Shown here in pieces: positions 13,569-17,356 of a stretch of DNA of 17,356 bases. Under the pieces are notes generated by a model that saw nothing but the letters and a program-made list of their open reading frames with translations, searched no databases and had not been told where the DNA came from. The position numbers and the translations under genes are program-made. The first letter of the stretch is position 1. Each line of letters begins with the position of its first letter. The DNA is from GCA-2688105 sp964499445 (GTDB lineage: Bacteria; Chloroflexota; Dehalococcoidia; Dehalococcoidales; GCA-2688105), in the NCBI GenBank assembly GCA_964499445.1, contig CAZCLE010000021.1, positions 1 through 17,356 on the forward strand, in the 5' to 3' direction.

Positions 13569-14660
13569 CTACACATTGAACAGGAAGGTGATTACATCGC
13601 CATCCTGGACTATGTAGTTCTTACCCTCCAGTCGGAGAAGGCCTCTTTTGCGAGCCTCAGATAGACTGCCACACTTCACCAGGTCGTCGTAACTAATTAC
13701 CTCTGCCCGAATGAAGCCTCTTTCCATATCAGTGTGGATTTTACCGGCGGCCTTAAGGGCACTGGTGCCGGTCTGAATAGACCAAGCCTTAACCTCACCT
13801 GAGACGGTAGTGAAAAACGAGATTAGCCCTAATAATTGACAGGATAGCTTGATAACACGGTCAGGTCCGGATTCGCTAATACCGAACTCAGAGCGAAACC
13901 CCTCAGCAGCACTATCATCTAATTGAGTCAGTTCCATCTCCAGCTTGCCACAGAGGGTAATAGTACGACATTTTGGGCGTGAATAATGTGAGTTCAATTC
14001 AGCTTCTAAAGATGCCGCCTTAGGTAGCTGGTCTTCTCCAATATTGACGGCTATTAATAGCGGCTTAGCGGTGAGAAACTGATAGTTAGCGATAGTTCTA
14101 GCTTCATCAGTAGTTAGCTCTAGTTCCCGAATAGGCACCTCGTTTTCTAGTTCAGCCTTAACCCTGGCTAGCATCTCCTGCTCTCGGAGAAGACCCTGGC
14201 GCTCAAGCTGTTTAGCTCCTTTTAAGGATAGTTCTATTCTCTCCAGTCTTCGCTCAATGATGACCAGGTCAGAAAAGGCAAGCTCTAAATCCATAGTGGC
14301 AATATCCCGGTCTACATCCAGACTGCCTTCAATGTGGGGTATGCTCTCATCGGTAAAGGCGCGAACAACGTTAATAAGAGCATCTACATTGCTAAGTTGG
14401 GTCAGGGATTGACCACCTATAGCCTTGTCCTTGGCTAAACCCTTGACTGAGGCACCTATATCAACATACCTTACCTCAGCTGGGACTACTCTCTTGGGGT
14501 GAAGCATATCGACTAGCACCTTAAGGCGTGGCTCTGGAACCTTAGCTATTCCAGTATGAGGAGCTAAGTCTCCAGTATCAGCCTTGCCTCTGGTTAAAGC
14601 GTTGAAAATGGTGGTCCTGCCGCTTTTAGCCAGCCCTATGATGCCAATATCAACACTCAC
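13569..14660 (-). CDS. YchF/Ola1-like P-loop NTPase with TGS domain and altered Walker A
   Basis: A 363-residue protein of the YchF/Ola1 group (Obg-related, ribosome-associated, usually ATP-preferring). Domains are a P-loop domain at 1-130, a helical insertion at about 130-180, the P-loop remainder to about 275 and a C-terminal TGS domain at 280-362 (AAGKIHTDMERGFIRAEV, EGKNYIVQDGDVITF). VDALINVVRAF and EGSLDVDRDIATMDLEL match YchF. The nucleotide-specificity motif NIGE (206-209) equals the family's NVxE. The Walker A is GLAKSGRTT (9-17) instead of GLPNVGKST, so the invariant lysine is Arg15. The G3 region reads VDIGAS instead of VDIAGL. The start is GTG, with no well-placed ribosome site. 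It follows a small helical gene by 38 bases. It may be a diverged paralogue rather than the housekeeping YchF. Confidence 0.85.
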   Translation of the reverse strand: MSVDIGIIGLAKSGRTTIFNALTRGKADTGDLAPHTGIAKVPEPRLKVLVDMLHPKRVVPAEVRYVDIGASVKGLAKDKAIGGQSLTQLSNVDALINVVRAFTDESIPHIEGSLDVDRDIATMDLELAFSDLVIIERRLERIELSLKGAKQLERQGLLREQEMLARVKAELENEVPIRELELTTDEARTIANYQFLTAKPLLIAVNIGEDQLPKAASLEAELNSHYSRPKCRTITLCGKLEMELTQLDDSAAEGFRSEFGISESGPDRVIKLSCQLLGLISFFTTVSGEVKAWSIQTGTSALKAAGKIHTDMERGFIRAEVISYDDLVKCGSLSEARKRGLLRLEGKNYIVQDGDVITFLFNV

Positions 14661-14698
14661 CGGTCCAACCGCATGCCTTCCTGTTAAGTTAAGCGGGA

Positions 14699-14920
14699 TT
14701 AATGCCCTGACATTATTACTTCCCTGGCGTACTTAAGGGCAAGCTCTCTTTCTTCGGCAATTAACTTTTCATTAGCCGCTAGTTCCAACAAGGCGTGAAG
14801 TGCGTCTTGGGTGCCAACGTTTCCCAGTAGTTCGATAGCTTTAGTCCTCAGTGTAGAAGGAAGTTCTAAGTCACTGGCAATGGCGGTTAACTTCTTTAGT
14901 TCGTTAGAATGTTCTGCCAT
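14699..14920 (-). CDS. Small helical (HEAT-repeat-like) protein
   Basis: A 73-residue, almost wholly helical cytoplasmic protein. It contains a pattern like one HEAT or armadillo repeat pair: LPSTLRTKAIELLGNVGTQD and ALHALLELAANEKL, then LIAEERELALKYAREVI. No catalytic or metal motif is visible. The ATG has GAGGTGA six bases upstream, a good ribosome site. It precedes the YchF-like gene by 38 bases on the same strand and is probably cotranscribed with it. It may be a partner of that protein, but I cannot name a family and the function is unknown. The HEAT resemblance is by pattern only. Confidence 0.7.
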   Translation of the reverse strand: MAEHSNELKKLTAIASDLELPSTLRTKAIELLGNVGTQDALHALLELAANEKLIAEERELALKYAREVIMSGH

Positions 14921-15024
14921 TTTATTTCACCTCTTAACTCCAGCGGTGTTAGCCGGAGAGGTTTTGTAACTTGTATTTATTCTACTCTTTGTGCCACCAT
15001 TCTTCAATAGAGACCATTTTGAGG

Positions 15025-15127
15025 TTGTTTAGCAAGGGGATTAAAAGGGGCGAAGCCCCTTTAAGAAATTCTCCCCCTCTCCCCTTTATAAGGGGAGAGG
15101 GATAAAGGGTGAGGGGTTGGTAAACAA
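15025..15127. mobile_element. MITE-like element with terminal inverted repeats and two strong hairpins
   Basis: The ends are near-perfect inverted repeats: TTGTTTAGCAA (15025-15035) and TTGGTAAACAA (15117-15127), ten of eleven matching. Inside are two strong hairpins: AAAGGGGC/GCCCCTTT with a GAA loop (15044-15062), and a perfect 12 bp stem with a TAT loop (15075-15101). No clear target duplication is seen. A 64-codon frame across it is low-complexity repeat translation and not a gene. It lies in the divergent region between the helical gene and holA. Confidence 0.55.
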
Positions 15128-15194
15128 TCTCGGATGAACGGTTTTGCCGGTGGTGTGATAAAATAGGGAGACTCACAAAATAAGAGAGGTAAGC

Positions 15195-16190
15195 TTGCTA
15201 TACATACTATGGGGTCAGGATGATTTTTCCCTTAGTCAGGCGCTAGAGGAGATAAAAAGGGGTATAGGCGACCAGACAGTTTTATTGGCTGATACCACCA
15301 CGTTTGATGGTCAACAGATGACCCTGGGCCAATTAAAAACCGTTTGCGAGACGTTTCCCTTTATGGCGGGAAGACGGCTAGTCATTGTCAAGGGGCTACT
15401 GGAGCGTTTTGAACCCAAAGGTAAATCCAGGAGGCAGAAGAGAAACACACAGCTAATCAACCAACAAAGCGAGTTTAAATCACTGGTTGATTATGTTAGT
15501 AGGATACCTGATAGCACAACACTGGTATTAATAGATAACGTTATAACCAGCCGTAATCCTCTGCTCAAGGAGCTTTCCGACAAAGCTGAAGTAAGGTACT
15601 TTCCTCTGCTGAGAGATACCGAGTTGCGTCAGTGGGTTCAGCAGCGAGTGACACAGGAAGGTGGCAGCATATCCCCCAGGACGGTAGACTTACTGGTTAA
15701 ACTGGTAGGTGGGAATTTATGGATTATGTCCAGTGAAATTAATAAGCTGGTCACATTTGCTTCAGGTCGCTGCATTGAGGAAGAGGATGTTAAGACGATA
15801 GTGAGCTATGCCCGGCAGACTAATGTTTTTGCTATGGTTGATACTATTCTTGAGTTCAAAGCTGGAGAAGCTGAACGATGGCTGGAGCAGCTACTGCAAA
15901 GGGGAGCCACCCCAGCCTATCTTCTGGTTATGCTATCACGGCAAGTTCAGATGATAGTTCGCGCCAAGGAGCTAAAAAGCCAGGGAAAATCTAAAATAGA
16001 TATCCAGAATAAGCTGGGCTTGACTTCAGAATTTGCTTTGCGTAAGACGTTAGAGCAAGCTGATAGGTATCCCTTGGAGCGGATTAAGGAGGTATATCGC
16101 AGGCTTTTAGAAGCTGACCTCTCTATTAAGACGGGGAAGTATGATGGTGGGCTTGCCCTCAATATCCTGATTGCTGAACTATGTCAGTAA
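15195..16190 (+). CDS. holA: DNA polymerase III subunit delta
   Basis: A 331-residue HolA-type protein, a normal length. HolA opens the sliding clamp as part of the clamp-loader at the replication fork. The N-terminus MLYILWGQDDFSLSQALEEI matches the family's LxYGxDxFL start, and RRLVIVKGLLERF and TTLVLIDN fit the AAA+-like domain core. The mid-region LRDTELRQWVQQRV, LLVKLVGGNLWIMSSEINKL and the C-terminal helical domain (ERIKEVYRRLLEADLSIKTG, LNILIAELC) are typical of the delta subunit. It starts at TTG with GAGAGG five bases upstream. It is divergent from the helical gene across the MITE-like element. A separate promoter was not clearly seen. Confidence 0.92.
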   Translation: MLYILWGQDDFSLSQALEEIKRGIGDQTVLLADTTTFDGQQMTLGQLKTVCETFPFMAGRRLVIVKGLLERFEPKGKSRRQKRNTQLINQQSEFKSLVDYVSRIPDSTTLVLIDNVITSRNPLLKELSDKAEVRYFPLLRDTELRQWVQQRVTQEGGSISPRTVDLLVKLVGGNLWIMSSEINKLVTFASGRCIEEEDVKTIVSYARQTNVFAMVDTILEFKAGEAERWLEQLLQRGATPAYLLVMLSRQVQMIVRAKELKSQGKSKIDIQNKLGLTSEFALRKTLEQADRYPLERIKEVYRRLLEADLSIKTGKYDGGLALNILIAELCQ

Positions 16191-16226
16191 CACAAGATTT
16201 AGGTTGACATAATCCTAACCTCAAAC

Positions 16227-16256
16227 TTGACAGTCTTGCTGGCAGGGTGTTACAGT
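16227..16256 (+). promoter_or_regulatory. Promoter of the UxaA-family gene
   Basis: Exact TTGACA at 16227-16232, an 18-base spacer and TACAGT at 16251-16256 (four of six matches). A second exact TTGACA occurs 23 bases earlier, at 16204-16209. The leader of about 110 bases before the ATG contains no clear terminator for holA. Confidence 0.4.
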
Positions 16257-16371
16257 TTTACCTGGCTTCTCAAGGACATTGTGTACCATTAAGCCAAGGC
16301 AATGTGATGTGGTGAGAATTTTCTGATTTAAGTGAGCAAAGAAGCAATTCGAAAGGAGGGGGTATCAACAA

Positions 16372-17356
16372 ATGAAGTTTATGGGTTATCCCAGACCTGA
16401 TGGCAAGGTTGGAACGCGCAATTACGTCGGGGTGATGGCGGCTGTTGGGTGCGTTAATGAGATTGTCCTATCTATATGTCACCAAATTAAGGGGACGGTT
16501 CCCATTACCCACCAGCAGGGATGCCTAACTGTTACCTCTGATTTGCAGCAGGTCCAACAAACACTGATTAATTTGGGCAAGAACCCCAATCTGGCGGCTG
16601 TGTTACTGGTTAGCCTTGGCTGTGAGAGTGTTTTCCCGAACGAAATCGTAGATGAGATTGCCAAATCAAAGAAGCCGGTGGAACAAATTAACATGCACCA
16701 GCTAGGTGGGAGTATCAAGACTATTGTAGCTGGATGTGAAATTGCGGAACAGATGGTTTTAGACGCCTCGGAGATTCACCGACAGGAATTTGATGCTTCA
16801 GAGCTGGTAGTCGGGTGCAAGTGTGGTTCTTCAGATGCTACCTCAGGGCTTTCCTCCAACTTAGCCGTAGGTGAGGTGGCTGACATACTGGACAGGGAGG
16901 GTGGCACCTTCCTCTTCGGAGAGGTCTGCGATATCATGGGTTCAGAACAAATTCTGGCCCGGAGAGCGGTTAATAAAGAGGTGGGACAGAAAGTCATAGA
17001 TGCGGTTAACCGGTTGATTGATATGGCTGAATCGGCCGGGGCTGATGTGGTTGGTTGCCAGCTTACCGAAGGGAACAAGAAGGGAGGCATAACTACCGTA
17101 GCTGAGAAAGCGATTGGCGCCACTGCTAAAGCTGGTAGCACGGCACCGCAAGGATTTGTCAATTATGGTGAGATTCCCTCCGGCAAGGGTTTATGGATTA
17201 TACCTACACCGGGGCGTGGTTTTGAGAACCTGACCGGACTGGCAGCTGCCGGAGCTGTAGTTCACCTGTTTACTACCGGACTGGGCGCCCCCGAAGGGCA
17301 CCCTATCATGCCGGTTATCAAGCTTACCGGTAACATTAATACCTGGAACAAGCTGA
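16372..17356 (+). CDS. UxaA/altronase-family hydro-lyase, cut by window end
   Basis: Residues 1-328 of a hydro-lyase of the altronate/galactarate dehydratase family; the reading frame is open at the right edge. Family motifs are present. GYPRPDGKVGTRNYV opens the protein, GCKCGSSDATSGLSSN (148-163) matches the CGGSDxxSG metal region, and NKKGGITTVAEKAIG and FTTGLGAPEGHPIMPVIKLT follow. The N-terminal SAF domain is missing, as in split enzymes such as the SuyB subunit of sulfolactate sulfo-lyase; no SAF gene is found in the 180 bases upstream. Such enzymes dehydrate sugar acids or related hydroxy acids, usually with Fe2+. The ribosome site AAAGGAGGG lies about 11 bases before the ATG, rather far. 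The exact substrate is unknown. Confidence 0.85.
   Translation, partial: MKFMGYPRPDGKVGTRNYVGVMAAVGCVNEIVLSICHQIKGTVPITHQQGCLTVTSDLQQVQQTLINLGKNPNLAAVLLVSLGCESVFPNEIVDEIAKSKKPVEQINMHQLGGSIKTIVAGCEIAEQMVLDASEIHRQEFDASELVVGCKCGSSDATSGLSSNLAVGEVADILDREGGTFLFGEVCDIMGSEQILARRAVNKEVGQKVIDAVNRLIDMAESAGADVVGCQLTEGNKKGGITTVAEKAIGATAKAGSTAPQGFVNYGEIPSGKGLWIIPTPGRGFENLTGLAAAGAVVHLFTTGLGAPEGHPIMPVIKLTGNINTWNKL

Noticed and set aside
14982..15176. 64-codon minus-strand frame across the hairpin element
   Set aside because: Its Pro/Leu/Lys/Gly-rich product is the translation of a repeat; no ribosome site and no recognisable domain.
16276..16306. ACATTG/CAATGT inverted repeat in the UxaA leader
   Set aside because: Six-base arms with a loop of about 18 bases and no supporting context.
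16776..17162. 128-codon minus-strand frame inside the UxaA-family gene
   Set aside because: Shadow of a clearly conserved gene on the plus strand.

Overview
The window looks like chromosome from an anaerobic bacterium with mid-range G+C and Gram-positive-like signals: strong AGGAGG-type ribosome binding sites, frequent TTG/GTG starts, and several exact TTGACA -35 boxes. The gene mix is EtfAB, heterodisulfide-reductase-like Fe-S proteins, a membrane Etf:quinone reductase-like protein and a short methanogen-type thymidylate synthase. By inference this fits an uncultured Chloroflexota of the Dehalococcoidia type, but nothing here proves the taxonomy. I see no phage, transposase, CRISPR or classical defence genes.

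Layout. 1-2060 (+): two unrecognised proteins and a thymidylate synthase in one apparent operon. 2124-2462 (-): a PadR repressor, divergent from the main metabolic operon and sharing a 275 bp control region with it. 2738-7753 (+): etfB, etfA, a small cupin, a GlcD-like FAD dehydrogenase and a GlcF/HdrD-like Fe-S protein. Convergent with this, 7804-11208 (-): an HtrA-like protease, a 67-residue membrane peptide and a 667-residue membrane Fe-S protein of the Etf:menaquinone oxidoreductase (EMR) kind. 11427-11681 (-): an XRE-type regulator with a very clear promoter, a palindrome over its start site and a terminator. 12012-13271 (-): an MFS carrier of the oxalate/formate antiporter type. 13424-13505 (+): tRNA-Leu(UAG). 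13569-14920 (-): a YchF-like P-loop protein and a small helical protein. 15025-15127: a hairpin-rich element with terminal inverted repeats. 15195-16190 (+): DNA polymerase III delta subunit. 16372 to the right edge (+): a UxaA/altronase-family hydro-lyase, cut by the window end.

How the genes may work together (inference). A hydroxy-acid-type substrate could be oxidised by the GlcD-like flavoprotein with the GlcF-like Fe-S partner and/or EtfAB as electron carrier. The EMR-like protein could then pass electrons to the quinone pool. The MFS carrier and the UxaA-family hydro-lyase suggest organic or sugar acids as substrates. The GlcD homologue has changed both of its usual C-terminal active-site motifs, so its substrate is probably not plain lactate or glycolate. 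PadR and the leader dyad are the obvious candidates for control of this operon.

The most unusual points are the altered dehydrogenase inside an Etf-cupin-Fe-S operon facing an EMR, the YchF-like protein with arginine for the P-loop lysine, the methanogen-like thymidylate synthase linked to two unknown proteins, and the 103 bp MITE-like element.
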